A stretch of 64,000 bases of DNA from Diadema setosum (taxonomy: Eukaryota; Echinodermata; Echinoidea; Diadematoida; Diadematidae). The DNA lies in NCBI GenBank assembly GCA_033980235.1, contig CM067070.1, forward strand, positions 2,700,978-2,764,977. Direction: 5' to 3'. Each line of letters begins with the position of its first letter. Position 1 is the first letter of the stretch. The notes beneath the pieces were generated by a model. That model was not told the origin of the DNA and ran no database searches. It saw only the letters and a program-made list of their open reading frames with translations. Both the position numbers and the translations under genes were made by a program. Below are positions 23,901 through 39,121 of this stretch, one piece after another.

Positions 23901-26673
23901 AAATACTTTGAGGAAGGGTGGGCTGGGATTGAAGCGTATGAAAGTGTATAAAACATGTCTTATCAATATTCAATGAAAGCTTGTTACTTCTAGACCATTT
24001 CGAGATGTTGCTTAATTCCATATATAGTATATCAACCAGTGTTACAATGTCCTTGTGGGAATAAAAAAAAAATTATGTCGGCTGCAAATAAGATGAAGTT
24101 TAAACGAGGAGAGGAATTGATAATATCATTAATGTAAATAAAAAAAAAGTAGGGGCCCGAGGATAGATCCCTGTGGAACACCACATGACACGCTAGAATA
24201 TGATGAGTGACTGGATTTAAATGCAACATATTGTTTTCGATGACTTAGATAACTTCTGAACCACGACAAAGTAATCCCTCTCACGCCATAATTCTGTGAT
24301 TTTTCAAGTAAAATGTCATGATCGATAGTGTCAAATGCTTTACTAAGATCCATAAAGACTCCAATTATGTGCTCCTTTTTAGTAAGCGCATCAATAATAT
24401 TGTCGACAGATTTAATTATAGCATAATCGGTAGAAAAAATCCTTTCCTAAAACCAAACTGATTCGCATTTAATATTTCATTTTCAATCATGAACGTGTAT
24501 AGAGACGTTTGTAAACTACTTTTTCCAGAATTTTCGATATTGCAGGTAACAATGAGATGGGTCTATAATTTTTCACCATTGATGGATCTTCTCTTTTATA
24601 TATAGATGGGGATTACTTTGGCGATATTGAAGGTAAGTCCATACGTCGTGCGAAGAGATAAGCCATTGACACAATATTGCATGCAATCTTTATGTCTTGA
24701 GGAAGATCTGTCTTCAAAGTAATATCAGGTTTGATCAGAATCATGTATCACATTTCAAAGAGGCGTAATCATGAATATTCAAGTCGCCTATGATGTGATA
24801 AAAAGGGCACAATCTCACAATCTCACAATTGAGGAAGTATGTGTGAACTTGTGAAGGCGTGGATAATACAATTTTCAGCAGTATTGTACCTCGCATGGCT
24901 TTTCTACCCTGTAAACATTCATTTTTTTTTTTTGGGGGGGGGAGGGGAGAACCACTGAGCATTACTGAATTGCCTTTGTCGATTTGGCGTCTATAAATAC
25001 TATAGACAAGATGCATGATTGACTTTATACAATGACACCACTCACAAATTTGGACTTTAACCAAACCGTGACTGTCTAGCTGCATATACCTACACGGGAC
25101 CACAGCTCTTAACGATCAAAGTGATCATACCTGACAAAGTAATGTCGATTGTAAAGTGGAGAGAGGCACTTACCTGCTTACAGACAGCTTCGTGTTCGCT
25201 ACACTCCTTCAGTGTAAATTTTCAGTACCATTATAGTTATGACCTGTAACACGCACAGAGCCTTTAAAAACGATTCTCCAGTGGCTCAATCGTCTAAATC
25301 AAATACGAACCTTTCCACAAAACACATGAAGACTTAATTCAATGTTTTCGTGCTTTACAATCGAAGAAACCAAGTCCTATTACTTCAACTACAGTCCTAA
25401 CAATCAATTGAGAGAGGACATCTGAGGCATTTGCTTCTGCTAAATTTCAATCATAGGGTCTAAGGAAGACTACGTTTTTATACCTGGAACACTGCCGTTT
25501 TCTTCTTCTTCTTTTTTCAGTCTCCCCCATGCACATCTGCTTTATTTCCAGAAGTAAGATCTGAAAAAAAAAAAAAGATTAACAAGCTTCATTATTGTGG
25601 TACACTTGTATATCAATGACAATATTAAAACAGAATAATGGTAAATACGCGGTTTCTTTATGCTTGCTATTTCTCTCTCTCTTTTTTTTTTTTTGAGGTC
25701 CATATTTTACATATCGTCTATACGACGAGTATTTTGGCTTGGATATTCACGTGTACTTCTTCACTTACAAAACATTCACTGATGACGATCCGTCCTGCAT
25801 ATCTGATCTTATCAATGCACCGCCTCGTGCTCGTCAATCAAAGAACTAACAACTTCTTGAAGTCTCAAGCTTCAACTCTTTTCTAATGCGCATAGAGACT
25901 GTAACGAAACACTCGCTATCTAAGTAGAAAATAACCTCTTATTGATATCATATAAGTTGTTTTAACTTTTTACTATAATCATAATAATTATTGAACAGAT
26001 ATACAAAAGAAACCTTACACTAAAATTGTTTGTTTTCTACAGCTGAATAAAAGAAAAAATGTTGAACAAGTTTTCATTGAAAGTGACATAAACCTTTAAA
26101 CCTTAAACATCCATATGTATTGTATTATTTTCTGCACTTATATCATAGGTTATTACAGTACCTACCTCGGTGTGATAGTCGCCGCATCAATCATGGGTCT
26201 ACTGCTTGTTATCTCCATGTTAGTAAATGTTATGCTGTACTACAAACTGAGAAAATCCAGTAAAGGTTGGTCTGAATGCATTTTCACATGGTTTCTAAAA
26301 CCTGCGATTTATCATGATAATGGTAAGATGTCAGAAATTCTTGGTAGTTCAATTTCTGGTCTTCTCACCCTGCTGCAAACACAGAATATAAACCGCCTGA
26401 GCAACAACATTGAAGGGAATATCAAATTAAGCTGAAATTGAGCATTTTATATAAATACATTCTGGCCATGAATTACATGTATGCTTACTTTCAGCAGTAT
26501 ATAAGCGTTATCCTTTCAAAAGTTATCAGATTTGAAAGGGAAAAGTGAGCAAAGGATTTCAAGAAATGAAAATGGGCGTCTATAAAGACATACATGATCA
26601 TTCTACTCTCCCCCAAAAAGGATTGTAGAAAAACTGATGAAAACACACTTTCAAACACAACATAATATATATA

Positions 26674-26718
<45 letters not shown>

Positions 26719-29700
26719 TATCCATTTGTATCAACATTAAAAAATTTTAGCTTTGGAAATTTCAAATGAAGATGAATCATATGTATTCTGGTAAATCGAA
26801 TGATATCTTTAAAGAATCTTGTTAATCTAACTAGTAGAGCATCAACTGCAAATTCTATGAAATGGTGACCCCACCTAGAAAAATTCTAAACAACGTCTAC
26901 CTGTTTTTGCATACAAATTCCTTATAAGATCGATTTATGAGCCCAGTATAATTCTGTAGAGATCATCATTGTCGCAAACCAACTGAACCCGCGAATTTCA
27001 ACGATTGATCTTCGATTGGGTAATTCGAGTGTCTCTGTTCTTTTATTTCACGTTCAGTGCCAAATCAGGCCGAGCAAAACGAAAGGTAAGACAGTTTAAC
27101 GCATGTTTCTTTTTTCTTTCTTTGAGAATTGCCACTTCCCTATACAAGCAGATATTTCGCATACAGTGATTAAAGAAGTTAATTACATTAATTTCTATTT
27201 AATGGAACATTGCATTGATATCGAAATATGTTCGTACTATACGTTTACCATTTATCATTTATTTCATCTCATGGGCAAAGTCGAAAGTAAGGTAATTTAC
27301 ACCTCATTCATTTTGTCCCTGTTTAGGACAGTCATATCAGGAGGCAACACGAGGTTCGCAGGTGAGATAATTGAAAGCCGAAGTAAAGGTCGGGTGTCGC
27401 TTATTTACACATTAACTTTTTATTGTTGCTTTGAAGGAATGGTACTGTTGGTTGAGATGGGGATTGAGGTCTTATGTTTTTGCCGACTAATTAGAAACCA
27501 CTTATATGAAATATTTAAACGCATACAATTTTAAGAGGTATTAAAAATACATATATAGCAGTTGTATAGAAAATTTGTTTGAATGGCTGAGATATCCTTA
27601 AACAAAGCGGTCCTAATAACAGGAGGGACCCTGCGTTAATCATGCTCGTAAATGATTGACTTTTAAAATATTTTACATGTATGATCAATATAATACAATG
27701 CATGTTACATTTCACACAAAAATGATTTAGTGCAGTTTCAATCTCTTTAACAGACCACGTGTTAAGTAGCTTAATATACCATTTGTATATTCGTGTATAC
27801 GTTTGTTTATGTGTGCTGCTGGTTGTGATTTAGGCAAAACAGATTTGAAACAACAGATTGTTTCTTTTGTGTTAAATGATAAGAAATGAACTTGTAAAAC
27901 AATTATCTTACGTCATAGGACAGTCTTGTTTTATCATACAATGTAGTTCTGTCCGAATATGGAAAATTCGACACTCGCCACCATCGAGCAAACCAGCCTC
28001 ACTAGAAATAGGTGTTATCTTGAAATGGAATTATCAAAAGGAAGATATATAGTGTAAACGACGGGTGCTGTCCGCTTTTCCGAAGGTTCGTTATTCCAAA
28101 GGTTCGCTATTCCGAAGGTTCATTATTCCGAAGGTTCGTTAATCAGAAACACACAAATTCCCTATACCTAGCGGTTCATTAATCCGAACATGAAAAAAAG
28201 GGTTCGTTAATCCGAACATTTGTCGCGTTAAGGTTCGTTATTCCGGAGATTCGTTAATCCGAAAATGAAATTCGGAATAACGAATCTTCGGACTAAAGAG
28301 CCTCCGAAATAACGAACATTCGGAATAACGAGCTGTAACCTAGACGACACACAATATGTGAAGCGCTAGCATTTTGTCTTGGCAGATGCTGTGTATCAAC
28401 CCCATACAAGAAGCACCGCTACGATCAGAGCAGAGAACTTGATGTTCCTTTCTCGGCTTGGTTCCATCGGCCTGGGGAAGCTTGGCGACATGTGGAAGGG
28501 TTTGCTCAGCACAAAACAGGGACTAACTCAAGTAGCCCTCAGGCATATCACAGGTTATCACTACAACTTGTGTGACGTTTACTACCAGATATTTATTTTT
28601 ATGATTGACTTCGAGATAACATTGATCATTGTTTCACTCCTATAGTTATATAGGCAGCATGGTTATGTAATCATATTAATATTTACTCACTTTGTTTGTA
28701 CTCACAGAAAACCCCCCAGACATTGCGCAATTGGTGACAGGTTTACGTAAACTTCAAAACCATCCGAATATTGTGAAGTGTTTGGGACACTGTGCTGAAT
28801 ATCGTAAGTACTCCCAATATTACCCAGAAGAACACACACGACCACAAACAACAACAACAACAACAACAACAACAAAACCCACATATAAACAGATATTAAA
28901 ACCAAAATAACCATAAGCTGTTTGATTGCAATCATTAAGTGTCCAGTTTTGACCTGGTTTGTCATTATTTTCTTGTATGTCTATCAGTACATGGATACAA
29001 ACATATTTTCACTTCCTTTTCATACTATACTCTGCTCCTCAGGACGGCTATCCGCCTATTCGGTTACACTTCGTTATTCCGAAGGTTCTTTAGTCCGAAG
29101 GTTCGTTATTCCGATGGTTCGTTATTCCGAAGATTCGTTATTCCGAAGGTTTGTTAATCCGAGAATGAAACAAAGCTTTTATTCCGAAGGTTCGTTACGG
29201 ACCCTATTGCATGTCGGATCAACGAACCTTCGGAATATCGAACCCTATTTCTTTTTCGAGTTAACGAACTTCGGAACAACGAACATTTGGAAGAACGCCA
29301 CAAATGTTCGGATTAACGAACACTTTTTCATTTTCGGATTAACGAACCTCTAGGTATAGGGAATTTGTGTGTTTTTCGTTCAACAAACCTTCGGAATAGC
29401 GAACCTTCGGAGTAATGAACAGCACCCGCTTATTCAGGTCAAGCTAAATATGTGCCTTTAATAGCAATCCAATGCATTGTTGAAAGACTAGTATTTTTCA
29501 GCTACTAATGCACAGTTACCTCTGTTTGTTTTACAAATCTGAAGAGTTCAAATACCGCTTGAGATGATTGCGTCAAAATCGTGTTTTAATTACAACTCCC
29601 ATCAATTTGATAAAATCACTTTATACTCTTTAACGTGTGTCTGTGTGTCTGTGTGTGTATGTGTCTGATGAGAATGAAAATTATTACACAATGTTACATT

Positions 29701-31939
29701 TCCTTTCTTTTTAACTTTACGCTCCAAGAATGATGGATAAGGGCAGGTTTTGTCACAACAAGCATCCAGTAATGAAAGCAAGAGATTATTAATCAGGGGG
29801 TGATGATTGAGTTATGAGATTTATTCTATTCGTCTCTCTCTCTCTGTCAATGTCTGTACAGATGAAACTTGTAAGATCAAACTGCTGATCTAAATTTCTA
29901 ACATGCATGGTGGGGATCGAACTTGTCGTATACTGCTTTTTCGGGCAAAGACACCACCATCAACCTATTCCTGGTTTCCGTCAGTAACACGATGAACTTG
30001 GAACAATTATATGCGCTCCAAAGTTGAAATATTGTTATGATAAATAGTCCAAGGTGGACAAAGCATATCAAATGAAAGCAAGAGGTTATTAAGCACATGG
30101 ATAACGATTTCATCTATTATACTCTCTCGTTCTGTCTGAATAAAGAAAAACAATAATTTAAGAAATCAATTTGTCTTCAGTTAATATTTGAATTCATTGA
30201 TTTGATTTTGAAGTAAATAGACTGAAATATTTAAGAAAAAAAAAGTTGTAAAATGGACTATTTCAAGCATGTGTAACCATTCCACTGAAAAAAAAAAATA
30301 TTGTGACGTCATACAGGTTCCATTGTACATGAATTCGTTTCCTGTGGGACACTGCTGACTTTTCTCCAGTTCAATAACCAGTCTTCAAAATCTCCTTACG
30401 GGAATATCAAGGCAGCAAAGCCCCGCTTTGATGAGTCCCTGTTACTCAAGTACGCCTGGCAGGTAGCAAAAGGGATGGAATTTCTTGCTTCAAACAAGGT
30501 AGTCACTCATCTTTGTTTTTTTTTTTTTGTTGTTGCTATAGCAATCCAAAGGACAGACACACTTTAATCTTGTTCATAATCTAATTAGTTAATGTACTTT
30601 AACAGTGGTTTGATGTGCAGGTATGGAACCAGTCATTTTTACTAGTGTTATTATTATCATTAGCTATTATTATTACTATTATCATTATTATCATTAGGTT
30701 TCTCTCAGGTATTATTGTTACTATTAGGATGTATAATTATTGGTTCTTCAAGTCTGTTATGAGTTATAACGCATTCCAGCCACTGTGAATGATCGACTGA
30801 AATCATGATCTTCTTTGAAAATAGTTGCCAATTTAGACATTACATTTCTTGGCACGAAATTTCACTAAGAGCACGCCTTTTGCATTTGTCTATCTCTGAG
30901 TGTGTCTTTCATTACACCTTGATCTTCCTCAAAAAACCATTGTGGAATTACGAAAAGGTGAAATTTGACAAGACTGTGTTACAAGGGTTTGAACAAAGGA
31001 ACAGATAAACACCCGGTTTTCATCGTTAAGTACAAGAAAAAGTAATTTCTGAGAATAATGATTCCGTACTCATAACACACACACAAACACACACAAAAGA
31101 AAATCTATCAAGATATTATTGAAATTCCCACAGATATCTAACATATTCTCTGCTTTTCAGCAGTTTCAATCACACATTGCTCGAGTTTATATGATCTATG
31201 CTTTGATTTTGTGCGATTTAAACTCTTCAGATATGTGTAATATGAAATACGCATGTTATGCACATATTGAGAGATATGGCTCGCAAAAGATTTAAATCGT
31301 AATATGGAAATATCTCCAGGTTCGAAATTGATGCATTGTGATGTCGGAAAATGTTATTGAAATACCTATTTCGATAGCATATTATCATTTCTATTGTAGC
31401 TGACAGGATTTCACTTTTTTTTATAAACTAAAGGAATTTTGACAATTATACACTGTGGATATGCCTTTGGTTGAAAAAATGTAGATTATACCCAAAACAA
31501 ACAAAATATCTATAAGTGGAAAAGAATATTTCAAATGTAGAAAATACGAAATTGTACGTAATATCCTCGACTTTTGATTTTTAGCTTGTCCATGGAAACC
31601 TGGGTGCACACAACATTCTAATGACGGAACACAGGATCTGCAAGATTTCCGACTATGGGATGACGTCATTCATGTCAGGCTCTCTGATTGTGAGTACAGG
31701 CCTATACTATCATAATGATGTTGTACCTGTCAAATAGGGATAGGCCTACTTCTTTGAAGGAAGTAATTTTAATGAAAATTCGGAACAGAGTGCATGTTTC
31801 CGGGGGATGTTTACTATTATCAGGAAAATTGCATATTGTGATGACAATTTACAATGTAGTTTAAGATGGCGTGTATTTTCAATCTTAAACACTATGATTA
31901 TATAACCAAAAAAAAAAGAGTTAATAGCATCCTACGGAC

Positions 31940-31988
<49 letters not shown>

Positions 31989-33312
31989 TTCTACCCAAGT
32001 ATATACTTACAAGTCGATGCCCTGGTCAAGTGATGTTATAACGAACGGCAAAATTATAGCGAGAACCGTATGGATTTCTCAATACACTTATAGTCCAGTC
32101 AAAATACGACAAAAAGTGGGTTAACCCACAACTAATTGCAACAGAAACGATTCCACTTGCATATGAACCGGAGGAGCTATTAAAATAACATATTAAAAGT
32201 TCCCTAAAATTCAAGTGGTGGATCAGTGTCTAATTTGCATAAATTCAAAATGGCCGCCATACAACCTATTTATGCCTATATCTCGGGATATATGACCCAC
32301 AGAAAGTAAATTCCGGTGTCTAAACCTATGTTTTATAGGTCAAGGAATACAAATATGTTATCTTTATCAACTTTCCAGCATCACTTTATATAGTTTTTGC
32401 ATATATTTGCATATAATTACATACAAAAGGGCCGCCATATTGCCTGTACAAGCAGGTATCTTAGTAATGTAGTACACTCAGGAATAAGTCGCTATATATC
32501 TGGACATAAAACCCACAGAAAATAGATTCTTGTGTCTAAACCTTTGTTTTTTATGTCAAGTAATACAATTATCATATAAGCAGTAACTTTCAAGCTTCCC
32601 TTTATACATTTTCTGCATATATTTGCATTTAATTAAATGCAAAAAAGCCGTCACAATGCCTCTACAGGCTTATATCTCCATTTGTAAAAGGTACCCGGTT
32701 TTGGTGTCTGTGGTCTTAATTTTACTGCTGAGAATCACTGATGTAGAATACCTTCCACTCAGGAAAAATTACCTATATTTCACTAAAAATTTGCGTATAT
32801 TCATACATAAATCTATTCAAATTAAGAGTAGCTTATATCCATAAGCTACTCTACAAACGTTTCATGAGTTTGGACATCAGATGACGATCTTGTCATATCA
32901 GGGTACCATGTCACTCACTCACTTTCTGAATAAAAGACCCAGGGGTCCAGCCCTCATCCGAGAATCTTAAGTTCCCCTTTCTTGCATGTTTACAGACTAT
33001 TGCCTAGGAGAAAGGAAATTGGAAGACGTTGGGAAACTGTAGGGCCATATCTGGAAGCCTTTAGGGACCTCCAGGGCCCAGGGAGGCATGATGTCCATAT
33101 ATGCATGACACCAGCGATAAATGCACTTACAGTACTATAAGTTTGTTGTAAATTTGAACATGTGTTTTCAAAAGGAGGATCAAAAATCAAAAGTGGCCTC
33201 CAATAATTTGATCAGATCAGATTTGAGGTGCCTTTGGGCATTCTGTGGCCGGGGGATGGTTCCCATTTTATATACCAATATTCTACCAGCCAAGTTTGAT
33301 AACAAATTGAAC

Positions 33313-33358
<46 letters not shown>

Positions 33359-33522
33359 GAAAGAGTGAAAATTGGTACCTATTTGGCACTAGCCCCAAGG
33401 AGGTCACCCCTGCATCTGCCATAATAATCTTGAAAGTATGCTACTACACTCACTGATGTATTTACTCGATGCTCTTCTGGTTTTATAAAAACAGCAACTC
33501 TAGATACAGATGGGGACATTAG

Positions 33523-33578
<56 letters not shown>

Positions 33579-35177
33579 GGTGTACCGTAAGCACACTTTG
33601 AAAGCTATATGAGATAATATGACAAGAACATCATCTAAACAAATGTCCAAACTCATGAAACTTTTGTAGAGTAGCTTATGGATAATCATGATCTTGATGA
33701 CTTTCCCCTCCCCCCCCCCCCCTTTGGCCTAAAAAGTATTGCAACATAGACACAAGTATAAGCAGTAAACATGAGGGTAAAATTACACGATATAATACAT
33801 TAAATATCATGCAATCATAAAAATCTTTTTAACGATTCCTACTACATAATTTGAGACTTTACTGTTGTGTACCTATTGAGCACACTTTGGAAGCTAAGTT
33901 GAGATTATAGTTAAATAAAGACATGTTCTATTTGATGCTACTTACAGTTTTCTGTTCTGAGGCTTTATCTCAAGAAAATGTGAGTTTAATGTAGTACAAT
34001 ACTTTTAATCAATGCAAGAATATAAAACTGGGTGTAAGGATAATCATCAAGGTCGTGAATGGAATTCTAACAATTTTACCCTTGAAATATTGGATGCATT
34101 AATTACAGTACAATTAACGTTCTGTAGCTCGTATTTGTATATCAGAAATTATATTCACGATAAAAAATTGAATAGATTTATACTTAAATATAGCTATGCA
34201 AATTTTTAGTGAGATATAGGTAATTATTCCTGAATGGAATGTATTCTACATCAGTGATTCTCAGCAGTAAGATTAAGACCACAGACACCATCACTGGGTA
34301 CCTTTTACAGATAGAGATATAAGCCTGTGGAGTTATAATGACGGCCAATTTGCATTTAATTAAATGCAAATATATGCAGAAAATGTATAGAGGGAAGCTT
34401 GAAAGTTACTGCTTGTATCATAATTGTATTTCCTGACCTAAAAGCCGTAGGTTTAGACACCAGAATCTATTTTCTACAGGTTTTATGTCCAGATATATAG
34501 CGACTTAATTCTGAGTGTATACTACATTAATGATATACGAAGATACGGGCTTGCACAGGCAATATGGCGGCCATGTTGTATGTAATTATATGCAAATATA
34601 TGCAAAAACTATATGAAGGGATGCTTGAAAGTTGATGAAGATAACATATTTGTATTCCTTGACCTAAAAAACATAGGTTTAGACACTGGAATTTACTTTC
34701 TGTGGGTTATATATCCCGAGATATAGGCATAAATAGGTTGTATGGCGGCCATTTTGAATTTATGCAAATTAGACACTGATCCACCACTCGAATTTTAGGG
34801 AACTTTTAATATGTTATTTAAATAGCTCTTCCGGGTCAAATGCAAGTGGAATCGTTTCTGTTGCAATTAGTTGTGGGTCATTTCATATTTTGACTGGACT
34901 ATTATGCAGGTCACTACTTGTGCTTTGATAATCATTATTAAAGAAGATCATTTTAGAAACCCGATTATTACAACTGATTGAGATATTGTCTTTTATCAAC
35001 TTAAACAAACACCTGCTCTTCATTGTTTAGAGTTGTAGACACAATAATGTCCATTGGCATAAAAACTCGGGTGAGATACGAACCCACGACCTTTTGATTG
35101 CTAGACACGCATCATATCCAAAAACAAACACTCACACACACACACACACATACACACATACACTCCAGATTTTTTGA

Positions 35178-35212
<35 letters not shown>

Positions 35213-38200
35213 TAACTTTAAGCTGTTTTTTTTTATAATTGATTAGATCTAAGTTGTTTAAGGTTGTCAGGCAGAAAATGTCGAAACATACATGATCTTT
35301 TGAGTATATTTGTGTTAAAGCAATTGGCTAGTTTTCAAAATGATAATCACACGAACGGCGAGATAGCTAAGAATGAATAATGGAATTAGGGATAGAAAAA
35401 TATTGGTTGAACTTGAATTTGTGCATACAAAATAGTTGTTTGAAAAGATTAGGGATATCACTCACCTTTAATGTTTTTAAATGAGAAAACAATGAGTCGG
35501 AGGGAGATAAATACATGTGGGAGTTTGCAATTAAATGCACTGCTTGTTGTTTGTAAAAATAATATTGAGTTTGTTGTAGTTGAAATACAACTTACCCCAC
35601 ACGATTTTACAAAACGTATTTTAAAGGGAAACACTAAAACATTAAACGACTTCGGAGAAATTAACTTTCTCAGATGGTATCAGATTCCAATGCCTTTAGA
35701 ATCTGAAGTATGAACATGGTTTATGTGATCATTTCAATACAAATTCGAGTCAATAGTAATACCTAATTTAACACGTGTCTTTTCAACAATTGGCTTTTCG
35801 TCAATACAAATACAGTGATCAATAACCATAATTGACACTTGAATAATTATGCTTTTATATTAAAGATTTGCCTTGGGGATATTTAACGATAAATTATAAC
35901 AAGTGAACAATTGGAATACTTTAATTATCTCCGAATTTAGTGTGATGATGAAACTTTTATATACCTTATGAGAATAAAAAAAAATGTTTGTATCGTGTAC
36001 AAAAAGAATATAAGTAAGAAGCGAAGATGGATTTGTAATATCAATGTAAATCAGAAAAAGTAAGGGACCCAATATGGATCCTTGATCGATAATCATGTTT
36101 GTTCTGAATTGCATGGTGGTACTTCGACTGTCGTGTGCATGACTACCAGTAGAGAAATTCTGTTCATTATACCTTTCAAAATGCGAAACAAAAATAACGC
36201 CTCATCAAAAGCCAAAGTTTTCTCGTTTTTTCGCTGATAGAAGGGACTAGTTCATGTTTGTATGAAGTAGCAATATCTACAAGAAAGAATTGATTGAACT
36301 ATTTCCGTCAAACACACCACATAAGCTTAAATTGTTGCACCTAACAACGTGTAAATATTCCACATATCTGCGTACAGAAGAACTCGTCACATTGAAATAT
36401 ATGACCCGCCACAATAAAAGGAACCTAAAGTAGCTAATGGCCGAGCGGAGAAAATCGAATTTAAATTCATATCATCAGAATCGGTCAAAACGATGGGATT
36501 TCTGTTTTTGACATAATTTTGAAGTGTAATGTAATTTTTTTTGTACATCTGCCGAAATTTCCAAGCTAAGTATTCAAAGAAAAGGCAAGAAATAGCGTTT
36601 TTCTGAGCCATGATTTTCAGACTTTCAACGGGACAGAAACGTGTACAAAGACTCCGCCCCTAGCTGAGAAGGAGTGATCTTATTGATCAGCTATTGGCAT
36701 CCTAGTTACTGATTGGTCGTGCGTAGACCGCTGGCATTAAGCTTGAATGAACATCATGGATGTTGCTAGGAGCATACTTTCTACTGTCATGAGATGGAAA
36801 CGGTCTCCCCCCCCCCCCCCTTGATCATGGTATCGTCGGAAGGAAAACTTTGAAATCTATGAAAACAAACAAAAAGAAATTATCACATTTCTTTTATGTT
36901 TTATTACTTTTACCAAAAAAAGAGAAAAATATATTTGTTTATAAGAAAAAGCCCCCCCCCCCAAAAAAAAAAAAAAAAAAAAAGCAAAGAAGGGAGTTAA
37001 GGAAGATGCTTGGTAAGACGACGACAAACATACAAGAATAGGAGAGTTTCACAATAATATCCAAATTTTCTGCGTAATTAATGGTACCATTCACTGTAGG
37101 TCATTGCTGACATATACGTCCTTTTGCGAGTAATACGAAGGAATCATATATAGATACAATAATGTCACAGAGGTTACTTTTTATGATACACGAAATCATA
37201 ATGTTTCTTTGTTGGTTTGTTTTGATTATTCACCTCAGAAACCAACACGATGGACGCCGCCTGAAGGATTGGAGACCACTATCTGGTCACTAGAGGGCGA
37301 TGTTTGGTCTTACGGAATCCTTCTTTGGGAAATCATTACTCTTGGTAATACGATAATACAATTGCAAGATTTAACAGGGACAGAAAGAAAGCGAAAGAGA
37401 AAGAAATAGAGAGGGGGAAAGAAGGTGGAAAGAAGGGAAACACAGCGGCTGCATTCACGCAGATTCTAGAATCCCGACTGGTTGATATTATGTTTTCATG
37501 ACGATATAAACTATACATAAAAAAGAGAACTTACAGCATAAAATTTAACAGAAACGTACATTTGTGTACTAGTATATAAAAGTGTACGTGTGTACGCGTG
37601 TGTGCTCGTGTGTGTGTGTGTGGGGGGGGGGGGATGGCCAAAATGAATGAAAGGAAAAGATTTTTCTTTCAGCTTCATAGTGTAGCTTTGTTTGCTTATA
37701 ATCAATTGATATAAAATGCATCATCATTAACATACTTTGTTTCTACACATCGTCCAAGAAATCAAGTCACTCTTTTTTTTTATTCAATCTCACTTTATTA
37801 TTCGAAAAAAAGATATTATAACATTTATTTATAATATCGAAATTCAAAGTACAGTACCAACATTTATTTCCAAATGGTTACCATTGTGTTCAGATGTAAG
37901 AATGTAGGATAACTGAAAAAGAAATGGCTAACAGCAAAATAGTAGAAGTAGTAGTAGCAGTAGTAGTAATGATAATAATGAAAAACAATATAATGTCAAG
38001 TGGCAGAATATATAATTTGTTATCCCTCTGGATATATAACTGAAGTAGTAATGAAAGTATAAAAAATGGGCAAATCCCTCCCTCTTCCTTCCTCCTCGGC
38101 CTTCCTAGTCTTTTCTGACTTTCTCACGTACTCCATCTTCCCCCTCCATCGTTCTTATACTAATGGACTGATTGCTTTATTTTGTCCTAGACGGTAAGTG

Positions 38201-39069
38201 CAAAATTAGAGAGCTGCAATTACCTATTCAAAGCTAATGTTTTTTTTTAACATAATAAATGTGTAACTCCCCTTGACACTATCCTTTAATAATTTCAGGA
38301 GCAAGACCCTATCCCAAAATGACGATGGACATGGTGAAGCAGCAGGTTACCAAGGGTTACAAGATGCCACGCCCTTCTCACTGTGTTAAAGAACTGTAAG
38401 TACAATATGTTTTGTATCAAATATGGGTACCAATGGAGATATACACGAGAGTGCATGTTTGTGTGTACGTGTTACGTGTTGTCATGCGTGTATGTGTGTT
38501 TGTGCGTGTGTGTGCGTGTGTGTGCGTGTGTTTGCGCAGATGTATAGATTCCTGCTACCCTTTGTTGAATCTGTCAAGACTGATGTAACCATGGTGATGA
38601 TTGTGAGAAGATGGTACGCGTACATAACATGGACATAAAAGACACACAAACACACGCTCACACAAGCACACACATACACGCACACACACACACGCACTAT
38701 AATGTACAGCACAATCAACGGGTGGTCATTACAATGTCATGTTTATTTTTCCTTTCTTAATTCCTGTCCTATAGGTACTCTATAATGGCTGGCTGCTGGA
38801 ATATGGACCCAACCATGAGATGTGGTTACCATGTCATCCTCCGTAAACTTGAACCAATGATGGAAAGACATCATGTAAGTAACTGTTTATTTATGTTTTA
38901 TTTACTTGTGTCTTTCACCACCAGGATGTAAGATGCTGCTCAATGAACAAAACATACATTGCTTGTCTTGGAAGATAATAAGTTGACGCAAATGTGATTT
39001 CAAATGCGAGATTCCATATATTTGATTGTGAGTGTGCTCGTGTATGAGTGTGTACGTGTATATGATATA

Positions 39070-39121
<52 letters not shown>

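Noticed and set aside
25520..25556. Possible short exon (acceptor TTTTTTCAG, donor GTAAGA) in gene 1 intron 4
   Set aside because: Its phases do not fit the phase-1 borders of Ig3 and transmembrane exons.
26266..26435. Continuation of the transmembrane exon reading frame
   Set aside because: It lies beyond the conserved donor; the paralogue also splices there, so it is intron.
28061..29430. CRISPR-like regular repeats (TTCGTTATTCCGAAGG)
   Set aside because: Eukaryotic context, irregular spacing and mixed orientation; it is a dispersed repeat cluster.
35471..35713. 80-residue plus-strand open frame
   Set aside because: It overlaps the antisense LINE remnant region and shows no recognisable motif or splice context.
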